This document shows, piece by piece, positions 1 through 31,267 of a stretch of DNA of 64,000 nt. Source of the DNA: Rhabdophis nuchalis (lineage: Eukaryota; Chordata; Lepidosauria; Squamata; Natricidae); contig CM077644.1 in the NCBI GenBank assembly GCA_039707465.1, forward strand, positions 101,417,875 through 101,481,874, written 5' to 3'. Every line of letters begins with the position of its first letter. The stretch's first letter is position 1. The notes beneath the pieces are model-generated. The model saw only the letters and a program-made list of their open reading frames with translations. It was not told the DNA's origin and did not search any database. Made by a program: the position numbers and the translations under genes.

Positions 1-360
1 TCGACTTACAACAGAGCCCAAAAACTGAGTGAGACACAGTTAAGTGAATGTTGCCTCATTTTATGATCTTTCTTGCCACAGTTATTAAGTGAATCACTGC
101 AGTTGTCAAGTTAGCAACACAATTGTCCAGTGACTCTGGCTTTGCTTGTCAGAAGGTGGCAAAAGGAGATCACATGACCCTGGGACACAGAAACTGTCAT
201 AAATGAAAGTCAGTTGCCAAGCGTCTAAATTTTGATCATGTAACCATGGGGATGGTGCAATGGCCGTAAGTATGAAAAACAGTCGTAATCATTTTTTCCA
301 GTGCCACTGTAACATCGAACGATCTGTAAATGAACTGTTGTAAGTCAAGGACTACCTGTA
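1..360. mobile_element. Tc1/mariner-like MITE, copy 1 (left end cut by window)
   Basis: First member of the commonest short repeat family here. Intact copies start with ACAGGTAGTCCTCGACTTA-like sequence and end with the inverse GGACTACCTGT, usually beside TA, and contain blocks such as 'cacttaacaac', 'atgaccat' and 'gcttggcaactg'. This copy keeps the right end at about 347-360. Terminal inverted repeats, TA-rich flanks and lack of coding capacity fit a non-autonomous Tc1/mariner-type element; the superfamily is inferred. Confidence 0.7.
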
Positions 361-768
361 TCCACATAGTTCTCTACAGCTTCTCTTTCAGGCAACTATT
401 CAAGCAGCCAAAATTCAATACCCAAAGTAGATTTGGTTCCTGGAGAGAAGTAGGCTGGGGACTAGGACCTCAGTTTTTCTATATGGTTCAAACTGCACTA
501 CTCGGTCTTATTTGACTAAGAAACCTTTTTCATCTACCACTCCTTCTGCCATATGGCCATTTGTTGCTGAAAGAAAATCTTGATCTATTAAGAATGTCTA
601 ACTACAGAATATTAATGAGGGTTTCTGACCAACAATAGCAGCCACAAAATAATTTTCCTTCCCCCACCACTAGTCTTAAACATTATTGCTGAAATTAAAA
701 AAGCTTGAGTGAACAATTGGAATGGATTTTTCTATCATAATTCTAGACATAATTCTAATTCTTTTCTA

Positions 769-1380
769 CCGCATTCTGGACAGTTAGTCCAGAATGCGGC
801 CGCGCGGGTGATTATGGGAGCCGCAAGGCAATCCCACATAACACCTCTCCTGCGCGAGCTGCACTGGCTACCTGTGGCCTTTCAGGTGCGCTTCAAGGTG
901 CTGACGACCATCTTCAAAGCGCTCCATGGCTCGGGGCCTAGCTACATACGAGACTGCCTCCTGCCCCATACATCCCTTCGACTGATCCGCTCCCATAGAG
1001 AGGGCCTTCTCCGGGTACTGTCAGCTGGGCAATGCCGGTTGGCGACACCCAGGGGAAGGGCCTTCTCTGTGGCGGGCCCCGCCCTCTGGAACGACCTGCC
1101 CCCCGACCTACGCACCACCTCGGACCTCCGCCTTTTCTGCCAGCGTCTCAAAACGCTCCTATTTTAACAAGCCGGCCTAGCATAACCTTCCGTTTCTGAC
1201 TTTTACTGCTATAAATTTTAATTAGAGGGTTTTATAATTGTTTTAGCACAGGGTCATAGTTTAATAGTTTTTTAAAAAAAATATTTTTGTATATATGTAT
1301 TGTTTTAATATTGCCTATGCGCCACCCTGGGTCCTTTTTTAGGAGAATGTGCGGGGTATAAATTTGATATAAATATATAA
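769..1380 (+). mobile_element. 5'-truncated L2/CR1-type LINE, 3' end, with fold-back 5' junction
   Basis: The plus-strand reading frame ending near 1167 carries the C-terminal tail of a non-LTR retrotransposon ORF2: VQNAAARVI, HITPLLRELHWLPV, FKVLTTIFKALHG and AFSVAGPALWNDLPPDL. It is followed by a 3' UTR with a GCGCCACCCTGGGTCC-like block and an AT-rich tail. The 5' junction is a 13-bp perfect inverted repeat (769-781 with 787-799) separated by 5 nt, suggesting inversion during target-primed insertion. It sits 3' of SLC25A24 exon 5 on the gene's strand. Confidence 0.85.
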
Positions 1381-1583
1381 ATATAAATATAGGAGCTACA
1401 TTCAGTCCTGACACTAAAAACAACGCCATTGATTCTGATTCCCTAATTCTGAATATGTCAGACAAACCGTAGATCAATTCTAAGTCTATCCATCTGTACC
1501 GCAAACTATTTCTGATAAAATATGACAACCGACTCTTGTAATTGCTAATCAAGGAGAATATTTGTAGCTCAGGGTTGACATGA

Positions 1584-22433
<20,850 letters not shown>

Positions 22434-23060
22434 TGTGCAGTCTTAAGAACCTTTAGTCAGGAGGGCTAAACAACAAGGGGGGGGGGGGAGTAAATAAGCA
22501 GGAAGGGAGCCAAAACACGATCCACGCAACGGCCGGTGGTTAAAAGACAAATCAATCTAAAGGCCCCGCGCTTTAGCCAAGTCTTTAAAAAAAAAAATAC
22601 CGTTGGCTTTTTGCAGCTCTTGGGAGGAGCCACCCAACGTTTAACGAAGACGACGGGCGAGAGGCAACACCCCAAGAGGGAGCAGGAAGGGGAAGAGCTG
22701 GTTTCTCCTCACTGGATTCTCCGGGTTTGCTCACTCGCGGCATAGGAGGGGCTTGGTTCCTTTGGCCTCCTCCCTACGTACATAAGGGAGCGGAGTTTGC
22801 GGGAGAGCAAATTACGCAGTCGTGGGTAGCCAACTTCAGCCCGGGAAGCCCGCTACAATCTTTACTGTAGTATTTGCAACTGTAGACAAAACAGGGCGCG
22901 CCACTTTGTGTCTCTCTCTCTCTTTTTTTTTTTTTTTTAACAACCGAACCTGTAGCGCGATCGCGTAGAGGTAAATCCCAGGGGCTCTCCCAGGCGAGAT
23001 GCCGCAACGGCGGCATCTTAAAAGGGGCTCGCCAGGGAGACGCGGCGGGTCCAATTAGAG
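22434..23060 (-). promoter_or_regulatory. SLC25A24: Likely SLC25A24 5' UTR and promoter region
   Basis: Sequence upstream of the start codon is richer in CpG than its surroundings (22540-22750 and 22890-23060), with a pyrimidine tract at 22905-22939. No TATA box at a convincing distance was seen, which is common for housekeeping-type promoters. The transcription start is not determined. Confidence 0.55.
22985..23041. repeat. GC-rich inverted repeat upstream of SLC25A24
   Basis: AGATGCCG-caa-CGGCGGCATCT forms an inner hairpin; outer arms TCTCCCAGGCGAG and CTCGCCAGGGAGA also pair with one mismatch, leaving an 11-nt bulge on the right side. Possible structural element of the promoter region. 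Confidence 0.6.
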
Positions 23061-23329
23061 TCGCGCCGATTCACATGGAAACAATCCATGTTTTTTTAAA
23101 AAGCGAGCGCGGCTTCCAATTAAAAGGAGCTTGCTTCGCCATAGTGCCACGGCTGAATCTTTTTGACGTTTGGCTTCCGCTGGGTTTTAAAGTCTGGGAT
23201 TTGGAACATTTACGCGTTTTAGTATGCCTAAATATACAGCTGGATCGCTGTATATTTTATTTATGAGCCTTCCTCGTCCCCGCATTTGTCGACCTCGCTT
23301 ATCGAGGATAACAGAAGCTGCCCAGGTAT

Positions 23330-23396
23330 CCGCAGGGCATGGCCAAACAAGGATAGTGACGGCGGCAGGACGAACGAAGCTCCGCCTGTTGTTTAT

Positions 23397-23438
<42 letters not shown>

Positions 23439-23457
23439 GTTTGGCCATACCCTGCGG
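23330..23457. repeat. 22-bp inverted repeat flanking a (TC)n microsatellite
   Basis: CCGCAGGGCATGGCCAAACA (start of the left arm, 23330-23351) is repeated in inverse at 23436-23457 with one mismatch. The 84-nt interior ends in a TC array at 23399-23433. Confidence 0.9.
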
Positions 23458-23782
23458 ACACTATTGCTTAGCCCAGAACATCTGGAGATCCGAGATTAAG
23501 AACTGGCTACTTGACAGGCAGATATGTAACATGCTGAAACTAGTCCAGTGGAATTTTATTTGTTGTGAACGGCTGTTTTCAATAGTAGGAGTAATCCTAT
23601 TGGAATCCTTAACAAAAGAGATTCTTTAACTATGATGAAAAGTGGCCTAATAATAAAGTGACCGAAGGATACAGAGAGAGTCCAAAAACGCACAAAGTTT
23701 GATCAATTCTTCCATAAATATCTTCATATGTGTGTTACGCAGATACAAGCACAATAGCGATCTCCTTACCTATATTTTGGGG

Positions 23783-23956
23783 CAGTAGTGAGATTCAAAT
23801 TATTTACTACCGGTTCTGTGGGCGTGGCTTGGTGGGCGTGGCAGGGGAAGGATATTGCAAAATCTCCATTCCCACCCCAGTCTGGGCCCAGCCAGAGGTG
23901 GCATTTGTTCTTCGAACTACTCAAAACCTGTCAAAACCTGCTGAATTTCACCCCTA
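23783..23956. mobile_element. hAT MITE, 'GGTTCTGTGGG' family
   Basis: Starts CAGTAGTGAGATTCAAATT and ends GAATTTCACCCCTA, bounded by TTTTGGGG at 23775-23782 and 23957-23964 (perfect 8-bp duplication). Confidence 0.85.
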
Positions 23957-24673
23957 TTTTGGGGGTTAAAGCTGCTTGAAAAGGGGATTGAACAGAACAC
24001 ATGTTTTGGGGCTGCAGTAGAAGTAGATTCCTTGGGAAATGACTGGGTCTGGCATACATTACAGCAGGAGCAGTTTTGTGGTAATGTGTATTTACTAACA
24101 AAATCCATTTCCTATAGCCTTGGCTACTATGAAGATTGCAAACTCTGAAGGAATTCCTAGGAAAACTTGAGCGGGGCAGATAATGACAAACAACCCCAAA
24201 ATGATAACCTCTGCTTAATAAACCAATTCAAAGTGATGCAGTTAATATTAAGAAAAGATTAACATTAATGGTTAAATGGCTTCCACAGTTTGCCCAATCT
24301 GATTGAATCAGAAAAGGCTGCAAATGGTGAAGGAGTTGTAACTCTGCAAGTGCATCACTACAAACCCAACTAAGCATCAACCCTAACCCTAACCCTTGAC
24401 CACAAAAAAAAAGTTGTCCAGCTCTGCTCTAAAGGAATGCAGAGAAAATCAAAGAAGAGGATCCTCATTTGAGATGGAATATTGGCTGACTGATAAAAGA
24501 TGGAAACCAAAGGAGGAATAGAATGAAAATTCTTGGGGTGTGAGGGAGATATGGTTATCTGGAACGCCAAAAAGAAATATCTGCATTGCAGATGTTTTTT
24601 TGCAAGTTCTAGTTTGGTTGCAAGTCCAAGTTTGGTCAGGGAATTCTGTCTGGCAGGGTTCAGAAGAACCTTC

Positions 24674-24921
24674 TATGGGTCAGCAGCCCATAGCTCTGGA
24701 GCTGCATGTGGCTCTTTCATTCCTCTGCTGTGGCTCCCTGTCACTAGTCAGCTCCACAATTGATAGAATTTTCAGTTGGGACAGGCACAGGAAAAAGGAT
24801 GCCGTGCTAGGAGGAGACTCTATGGTGGGGGAACTGGACTTCAAGTCAGCTCCGGAATTGAACCAGGGGCTTCTAGTTAGAAGCCTTTGTGGCTCTGAGT
24901 GTTTAAGGTTGCCGACCCCTG
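24674..24921. mobile_element. hAT MITE, 'AAAGAGCCAC' family, inverse of 15860
   Basis: The left part ('gggtcagcag', 'agctctggagctg', 'catgtggctctttcat') is the reverse complement of the right end of the 15860 copy, and it ends 'gttgccgacccctg'. No clear target duplication. Confidence 0.65.
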
Positions 24922-24959
24922 CTGTATACTGTGACTCCTGCTCCATGGAATATCTTATC

Positions 24960-25262
24960 CCCTGAGTTAAGATTGGTTCCCACCCTTCAACTTTCTGCAA
25001 AAGCCTAAAAGACTTTTTCTGCCAGTTGGCTTGAAATATTACGCTGAAAGTGGTTGATAGATCAATAGCTGAAACCACCTCCCTTCCCCATTACATTCTA
25101 CACTCTCCCGCCACATCTTTTAATCATAACCCATATTTTGTTGTATCTAAATATATATGTATATTTTATAGTTTGTTGTTTTAATGTTGTAAGCTGACCA
25201 AAGCTTCCTCATGCCGAGACAGGCAGCAAATAAATGCAATAAGCAAAAATAAATAATAAAAG
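24960..25262 (+). mobile_element. Old LINE 3' end fragment
   Basis: The segment around 'aaaagcctaaaagacttttt' resembles the RRLKTFLF end of the LINE ORF and is followed by a 3' UTR and an 'aataaataataaaag' tail. Very diverged. Confidence 0.45.
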
Positions 25263-25327
25263 TTCTGTTCTTACCGTGCTGTGTTTTGGGATTTCTAAGC
25301 CTGTTGGACTGTATGTGTTGGGTATTT

Positions 25328-26065
25328 TCAAGTATTTATAATGATGACATGATGAAAAAAATATTTTGAGTTTTGACTCTTTTTCCTTAGGGAAACGTAA
25401 TACGTTATAATTTCATGATTAAATGAAGAATTTGGTTGTATAGTAAAGAATTTAAATTTACAAGCCTCCCGATAAACAAAAAAGATCCCAAAATTTATTT
25501 GCATTACAGGTAGAAACTGAACTTGAGGTGCTGTGGGAGACTTTGCTCTTTGTGTCATCTTAGTTACTGTTTGAACGGGAAGTGCAGTTTTTAAGGCAAC
25601 ATCAATAGCCAAAAGACCTGCAGCCAGGATAAAATTTATTTTCCAAAATATGTTTTCCATTGCTGACAAAAATCTTTTAACAAAATCTTCTCAGGAACAA
25701 ACTTTAATAAGAACAAACAGCACCATTACAAACAACACTTTTATTTTTCAAAATGGCGTTGCCTTGCTTGGCTGCAGCTGCTTCGGCTCTTGAGAGTGTT
25801 GGGGTTTTGGAGATGAGAGTGCCATCCAGTTTGAGTGACTCCATGGGAATCGCAACAAGAAAGCGGAATTGTAATACTGAACTGGTTTATGACCACCAGT
25901 CCATATTGGGATTGGAATTATTTCGCAAGAGAGGAACTCTAGAGTCTGTGTTGCTTCGGATTGCTTCAGATGAATTGTTAAGTTCTGGGAAGAGGCTTTG
26001 CAGTTATTCAACACAGAACACCTAGTTTCTATAATAGTTTTATTCCATATTGTATCAATTCTCAA
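25328..26065. other. Unidentified pair of divergent open frames
   Basis: Two ATGs lie head to head 84 bp apart. The minus frame (25669-25328, 113 codons) starts MSAMENIFWKINFILAAGLL, with a hydrophobic segment at residues 10-25. The plus frame (25753-26025, 90 codons) starts MALPCLAAAASALESVGVLE. Neither resembles a family I know, and the sequence is not CpG-rich. A third frame (26065-25748, minus) overlaps. They could be chance, a decayed gene or an unrecognised transposon. Confidence 0.15.
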
Positions 26066-26404
26066 GACTCTTTTTGTGTGTGTGTGTGTCTGTTTGTGTG
26101 TGTTTTGAGAGTGGTCATCAGAACTTCATTTTTTTAATGTGTGCCAGTGGGTTTAATAAAAAAGTGACTATAAAGATTTATCTTAATTTATGGCATGAAG
26201 CAGCTTACTAACAATGAGATAAATACCTATAGTTCCAACATTCACACCACAGGTGACATATTCTTTTTCATAAAAGGCGTGCTATATAGTACAGTTACAT
26301 GTTGTTCCCGGACAAAACATATAATTTCAGACAGCACAATCAAAGTTGTAGATGACAGGCAATAAAGACAAGTTAAGTAGCATAATTACAATTCCAAAAT
26401 GATG

Positions 26405-26640
26405 TTCTTTAACTTGTTAGATTTATGTCCTACCTTTCTACTAAGAACTGAAGGGACGGTTCATAGCATTCCTTCCTCTGTTTTCCTCACAACCACAATC
26501 CTATCAAGTAAAAAGGTAGTGAATGGCTCAAAATTACTCACTGCATTTCTTTAATGATAGTGCTGCCTAGGGATGATAGGAGCTCTATTCCAACACACTT
26601 GAAGGACAAAAAAAGTAGGGAAGACCAAGCTAGAATATTT
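26405..26640 (-). repeat. Old SINE/LINE-like fragment
   Basis: 'ttccttcctctgttttcctc' followed by 'acaaccacaatcctatcaag' resembles the tail of old CORE-SINE or L2 repeats. Weak. Confidence 0.3.
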
Positions 26641-26897
26641 TAAGGTTAGGGTTAGTCAGTTATCATACAGATGTTTTTTTCTGCACTATTAATAAATATA
26701 GGAACAATATTGGTATATCAGGCAATATGTTCATCTATGCATAATTTTCCTGAATTTCAATTTTGCACTAATAAGAAATGTCATTTGAATGTAGTAAGCA
26801 GTTAACAAAGTCGCTTGCTACTTTGCTTACTGGCAACACATGATATACATTTTTATTTATTGGCATGATTTTTATCCCACCTTTATTACTTTGTAAG

Positions 26898-27165
26898 TAC
26901 AGATACTCATCAACTTACAACCATTTGTTTAGTGACCATTTAAAGTTACGATGGCACTGAAAAGGGTGACTTATGACTGTTCTTCACACTTGCGATCATT
27001 GTAGCATCCCCATGAACTCATCAAAATGTAGATGCTTGGCAACTGGCATATATTGATGATGGTTGCAATGGCCCAGGATCATGTCATCATCTTTTGCAAT
27101 CTTCTGACAAGCAGAGTCAATGGGGAAGCCAGATTCATTTAACAAACACATTACTAACCTAACTA
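26898..27165. mobile_element. Tc1/mariner-like MITE, right end missing
   Basis: Contains 'catttgtttagtgaccattt', 'gatgcttggcaactggcata' and 'cttctgacaagcagagtcaa', and ends around 'aacacattactaacc'. Confidence 0.65.
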
Positions 27166-28012
27166 GAGTGCACCTTTTAATATTCAGGTAGTACTACTCC
27201 ACTCACTCATATGAGTAATGAAATGTCTTCAAGCAAACAAATTCAGAAAGAACCAAGGACTCCACAAATTAGATATTAATTACGAATTAAAAAATATTTA
27301 GAGCCCCAGGAATTGAAAGGTTTGAATAAATTCGTGCATTTTATCTTTTTAATGCTATCAACTTCTGAATAATTACACCATGAATCCAGCAGAGGGAGTT
27401 AAAACATTGGGCTATAAAAAAAGCCTACTGTAGAAGTATAAGGCAACTTTTATCTGCTGCTGAATAAAATTATTCTAAATATTGTATTGGGTTATACTTA
27501 AAAAGTTGTATTTTAAAACATGAATGATCAATAATCTTTCTAACTTCCAGTTATTTGATAACTGCATGACAATAATCCATTTAGAATGAAAAGGGAACAA
27601 ATAATACCTTTATAAATAAAGGTATAATATATTTAAAAATAAATGCATAATTACCACTCTCTATTCTAAATTATACTGTTTTTGTTTTGAAATGTTAAGA
27701 TATTTTCACTATTTTTTTAAAAAAATGTTATATGGAGTTTGTGAAATATAATGAAGGTAAATTGATATGCAGCAGTTATATATGATCCATTCTAGCCATC
27801 CAATATATCTACAATCTTTTGTCTTTTTTTTTCTGAAAAAGTAGACACTCTTCTAAACAAAACACTGGCCTGTACTAGAACTAAAGATGAAAGTTTAAGT
27901 TTTTGTTAAATTAAAAGAAATCCACAAAAGTAACAGCAGGTAGTGAAACATTGCTTGGAAGGTATTAAGAGAGATCTGGTAGGCATATATTGCAGATTCA
28001 ACTTGCGCTATA
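27166..28012. other. Intergenic stretch without recognised feature
   Basis: AT-rich sequence with no recognisable repeat end, gene or regulatory site. Confidence 0.6.
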
Positions 28013-28140
28013 GGGTAGTTCTCGGCTTATGAGTGTAATTGAGCCTGCCAATTACATTCATAAGTTCTGACAGTTGTGTAAAGTGGGTCAGCCATTGTAA
28101 TTTTGAAAGGTTGCTAAGTGACTGGTAATTAGTCATAAAT
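28013..28140. mobile_element. Fragment of the second GTAGTCC-ended repeat family
   Basis: 'gggtagttctcggcttatga' followed by 'tgagcctgccaattacattc' matches the left ends of the elements at 50172 and 57370, not the common MITE. Confidence 0.55.
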
Positions 28141-28310
28141 ACTGTAAATATAGGTAATCCTCGACTTACAACAGTTCACTTAGTGACTATTCGATGTTAC
28201 AATGGCACTGAAAAAAGTGATTATCATTTTTCATACCATTGCAGCATCCCCATGGTCATGTGTTTTACACCAGGGGTCCCCAACCCCCGGGCCGCGGACC
28301 GGTGCCGGGC

Positions 28311-28708
28311 CGTGGCTGGATGGGAGCCGGGCCGCAGGGCTAGAGAGGAGGAGGAGGGAGGAGGAGGCAGCTCCCTGAGCACAGCGCGCGGGAGAACGCA
28401 GGCGCGGCGGAGTGTGCCTCTTCCTCCACCCTCGTCGACGGAGGGATTCCTGGACGCCGCCGGACCGGCCACCGATTCCCTCCCCTGCTGGCATGCCGGC
28501 CACTCATTTTCTTCCAGGGACTGCGGAGGCTCTGCGGCCTGGGGAGGGAACTGGCGGGTTGCTCCGGCGGCGCACAGGAGTCCCTCCGTCGACGAGGGTG
28601 GAGGAAGAGCCCCCACCATCCTCCTGCGTTCTCCCGTGCGCTTTGCCCAATGGGCTGCCCCTCTCCCTCCTCCTCCTCTCCAGCCCGGCACCTATCCAGC
28701 CACGGAGC
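28311..28708. repeat. Approx. 400-bp near-palindrome within hAT element
   Basis: The left arm ('ctcttcctccaccctcgtcg' near 28410) is the inverse of the right arm ('cgacgagggtggaggaagag' near 28590). Pairing resumes inward through 'gacgccgccgga' / 'tccggcggcgcac' and outward through 'gccgtggctggat' / 'atccagccacgg'. The central unpaired part is about 45 nt. Confidence 0.85.
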
Positions 28709-28799
28709 CTGAACAAGCGAACGAGCGACCAAGGGTGGCAGGCGGGATGAGGAGGCTGGGGGCGGGGGGACGGAACGACGATGACGACGACAGACACAC

Positions 28800-29152
28800 A
28801 TAGAGAGACAGAGGGAGGGAGGGAGAGAAAGATAGACAGAGACACAGAAGGAGTGATTGAATGAATGCAAGACAGACAGACACATGCACACACACACACA
28901 CAGAGTGACAGAAATGGGCGGATGAAGGAGAGACACAAAGAGAGAAAGAAAGAAAAAAGTGGGAGAGAGAAAGACAGACAGAGAGAAAGAGACAGAAAGG
29001 AAAGAAAGAGACAGGAAAAGATACAGAAAGAGGGAAAGAGAAAGAAATAGAGAGAAAGGGAAAGAGAGAAAGAAAGAAATAGCGAGAGAAAAAGAGAGAG
29101 ACAGAGACAAAGTAAGAGAAAGAAAGAGAGAGAGAGAAAGAAAGAAAGAACT
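28800..29152. repeat. Purine-rich microsatellite block
   Basis: Mixed GAGA, GACA, CACA and GAAA units. It accounts for the long Arg/Glu/Lys frames on one strand and the Ser/Leu frames on the other. Confidence 0.9.
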
Positions 29153-29340
29153 TATGACCACAGTTGAGGCCAAAAGTTTGGTTGCTAACCAAGATCATTG
29201 TTAAGTGAGTTTCACATTTTCAAAGTTGGCCACGCCCACCCAGTCACATGACTGCTGAGCCCCTCAGCCGGTCCGCAGAATTTTCTTTAAAATGAAACCG
29301 GTCCCTGGTGAAAAAAAGGTTGGGGACCCCTGCTTTACAC

Positions 29341-29785
29341 CACCTCCTACCACACACCTCCCTTCGACCTGTCCGCTTCCACAAGTGGGCCTCCTCAGGG
29401 TGCCATCTGCCGGTCAATGCCAGCTGGCGACTCCCAGGGGAAGGGCCTTCTCTGTGGCGGGCCCGGCCCTCTGGAACGACCTGCCCCCCGATATCCGTAC
29501 CATCACGGACCTACGCCTATTCCGTCGGATGTTAAAAGCACATTTCTTCCATCTGGCCGGCCTGACATAGACTAAAGGGTATAATTTTAAATTTTGGGGA
29601 TATTTAATTGTTTTAACTTTTAAATTATCTTAACCATTTTAGCACAGATCTAATAATTTAATGCTATTTTATATTCTGTATGTGTTGTGGGTTTTTATCT
29701 TTCTGTGCACCGCCCTGATCCCACCAGGGAAAATAGGGTGGTATATAAGTCGAATAAATAAATAAATAAATAAATAAATTTGGAT
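29341..29785 (+). mobile_element. 5'-truncated L2/CR1-type LINE with (AATA)n tail
   Basis: Encodes QVGLLRVPSAGQCQLATP, AFSVAGPALWNDLPPDI and ITDLRLFRRMLK, ending HLAGLT. The 3' UTR follows with 'caccgccctgatcccacc' and an AATA array (29752-29778) against the interrupted MITE. Confidence 0.85.
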
Positions 29786-30143
29786 GCTTGGCAACTGACT
29801 CACATTTAGGACAGTTGCAGAGTCGTGGGGCCATGTCCCCAGACAAACAAACTCAATTTGACTTTTGTTTAAGCCAGATTCACTTAACAACCATGTTACT
29901 AATTTAAGAACTGCAGTGATTCACTTAACAAATATGGCAAGAAAAGCCGTTAAATGGAGCAAAACTCACTTAACAAATTTTTCACTTAGCAACCTAAATT
30001 TTGGGCTCAATTGTGGTCATAGGTTGAGGACTACTTGTACAGGTTTCAGGCCTCTCTTTTTTTGCTTGTTTCTATTTCCTTTGTCATATGCTGGAAAGGA
30101 CAGACCAAAGGTAGCAAGGTCTTCCCAATGTGATCTTTTACAG

Positions 30144-31235
30144 CAACAGTCCCCAACCTTTCCAACTTGATGGACCAATGGAGACAGTGTTGGAGGGTGT
30201 TGTGGTCCGTCAGTGGCCTGAGGACCTGGCAGCAGAGTCGGACAGTGAGTAGGTTGGGGAGAAACATGGGGCAGTTCTGGAGTCTGGGGAAGGCTCGGAT
30301 GAGGGCTCTGTGTCAGAGGCAGAGAGGAGGCCAAGGCCATTTGGGAGTTATGTGCTGTCTCCGGAGCCTGACATCAGCGAGGCTGAGAAATAGGGGGAGC
30401 CTGTTCACAATGCGCGCATGTGCAGAGCTGCCAAAAAGCAAGAACTGTTAAGACAAAAGGGGCAACTTGGGAGTAAAGCTTGGAGATGATTCGCCCCTCC
30501 CATAAATTCTGAAGTTCTGTTTTGACTCTGTGCTCTGTGTGGTCTTCCAAAGCTAATTGCCAATTAGCTTTGGCAGCGTTTCAAGAGAGATAAAGGTGGG
30601 TGCTTTTCAGCCTTATCCCAAAAGACTTTGGCCGACTACTGTCAGACTTTTTACAAACTATTAGTGACTCATTACGGGCTGTGAATGAACATAATTCATA
30701 GCCGTTGAAATAAAAAGAGGATTTTTGGGACTAAGCTCTAAGCATGTCCTTTGTACTATCTCAGGAATTATTTAGATGGTTATAATGTTGCTGGAAAATT
30801 ATTATCTAATTAATAACTACTTATAAAGTTCAAGATTGTTTTATATTATATTACTATGGAATTTATATAGCTATGACGAGCTTAAATAAGGGATGTTAAT
30901 AGTTAGCCAGGCTTTAAAGATATTCTTAAAGAAGAAATAGATCGATGTTAAAATATTTGATTAGAACTGTGGATATTGATATTAAGCTACGTGACAAATT
31001 GTTAGATCCTAAAATGAGATTACCTTTAAAAAAACAATTACTTTAGAGAGGCATAGAATTTACGAGTGCCCGGTTAAAATACCCTTTAAAGGATACTACT
31101 TAGACCGAACTTTTTTTTCTTTAAATTCATTTTTTTCTCTCTCTCTCTCTCCCATCACTTTCATGGTCCAGTTCTGAAGAGGCTGTAGCCAGGCACTGGG
31201 CCACAGACCGAGGAAGGTGGGGTTGGGGAACTCTG
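30144..31235. mobile_element. Probable hAT element carrying LTR-like interior
   Basis: Starts CAACAGTCCCCAACCTTTCC and ends GGTTGGGGAACTCTG, flanked by TTTTACAG and CTTTATAG (6 of 8 match). The interior (about 30197-30770) looks like a solo LTR, with 'gttgtggtccgtcagtggcc' near its start and a polyadenylation signal AATAAA near 30710. Boundaries of the inner piece are not resolved. Confidence 0.45.
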
Positions 31236-31267
31236 CTTTATAGTGTCCAGTCAATGGGTGTTCTAAT

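Larger units (their letters stand above)
28271..29332. mobile_element. 1.06-kb hAT element with a GC-rich palindrome and purine repeat
   Basis: Starts CAGGGGTCCCCAACCCCCGG, ends AAGGTTGGGGACCCCTG. It is flanked by TTTTACAC (28263-28270) and CTTTACAC (29333-29340), a 7 of 8 match. The left half is a large CpG-rich fold-back (arms about 28311-28488 and 28535-28708). The right half is a GAGA/GAAA block (28800-29152). Long open frames on both strands result from the composition and the palindrome. There is no transposase, so it is non-autonomous. Confidence 0.88.
28150..30040. mobile_element. Tc1/mariner-like MITE split by LINE plus hAT insertions
   Basis: The left part, 28150-28262, starts 'ataggtaatcctcgacttac' and runs to 'catggtcatgtg'. 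The right part, 29779-30040, resumes at 'tttggatgcttggcaactga' and ends 'gaggactacttgta'. Between them lie a hAT element (28271-29332) and a truncated LINE (29341-29778). Together these record at least three successive insertions. Confidence 0.85.

Noticed and set aside
24376..24397. Interstitial telomere as evidence of chromosome fusion
   Set aside because: Only about three units; far too short.
28183..29173. Long open frames on both strands (206, 155, 277 and 168 codons)
   Set aside because: They lie in the GC-rich palindrome and purine repeat of a hAT element. The proteins are Pro/Arg-rich or Ser/Leu low-complexity strings, mirrored between strands as expected for a palindrome.
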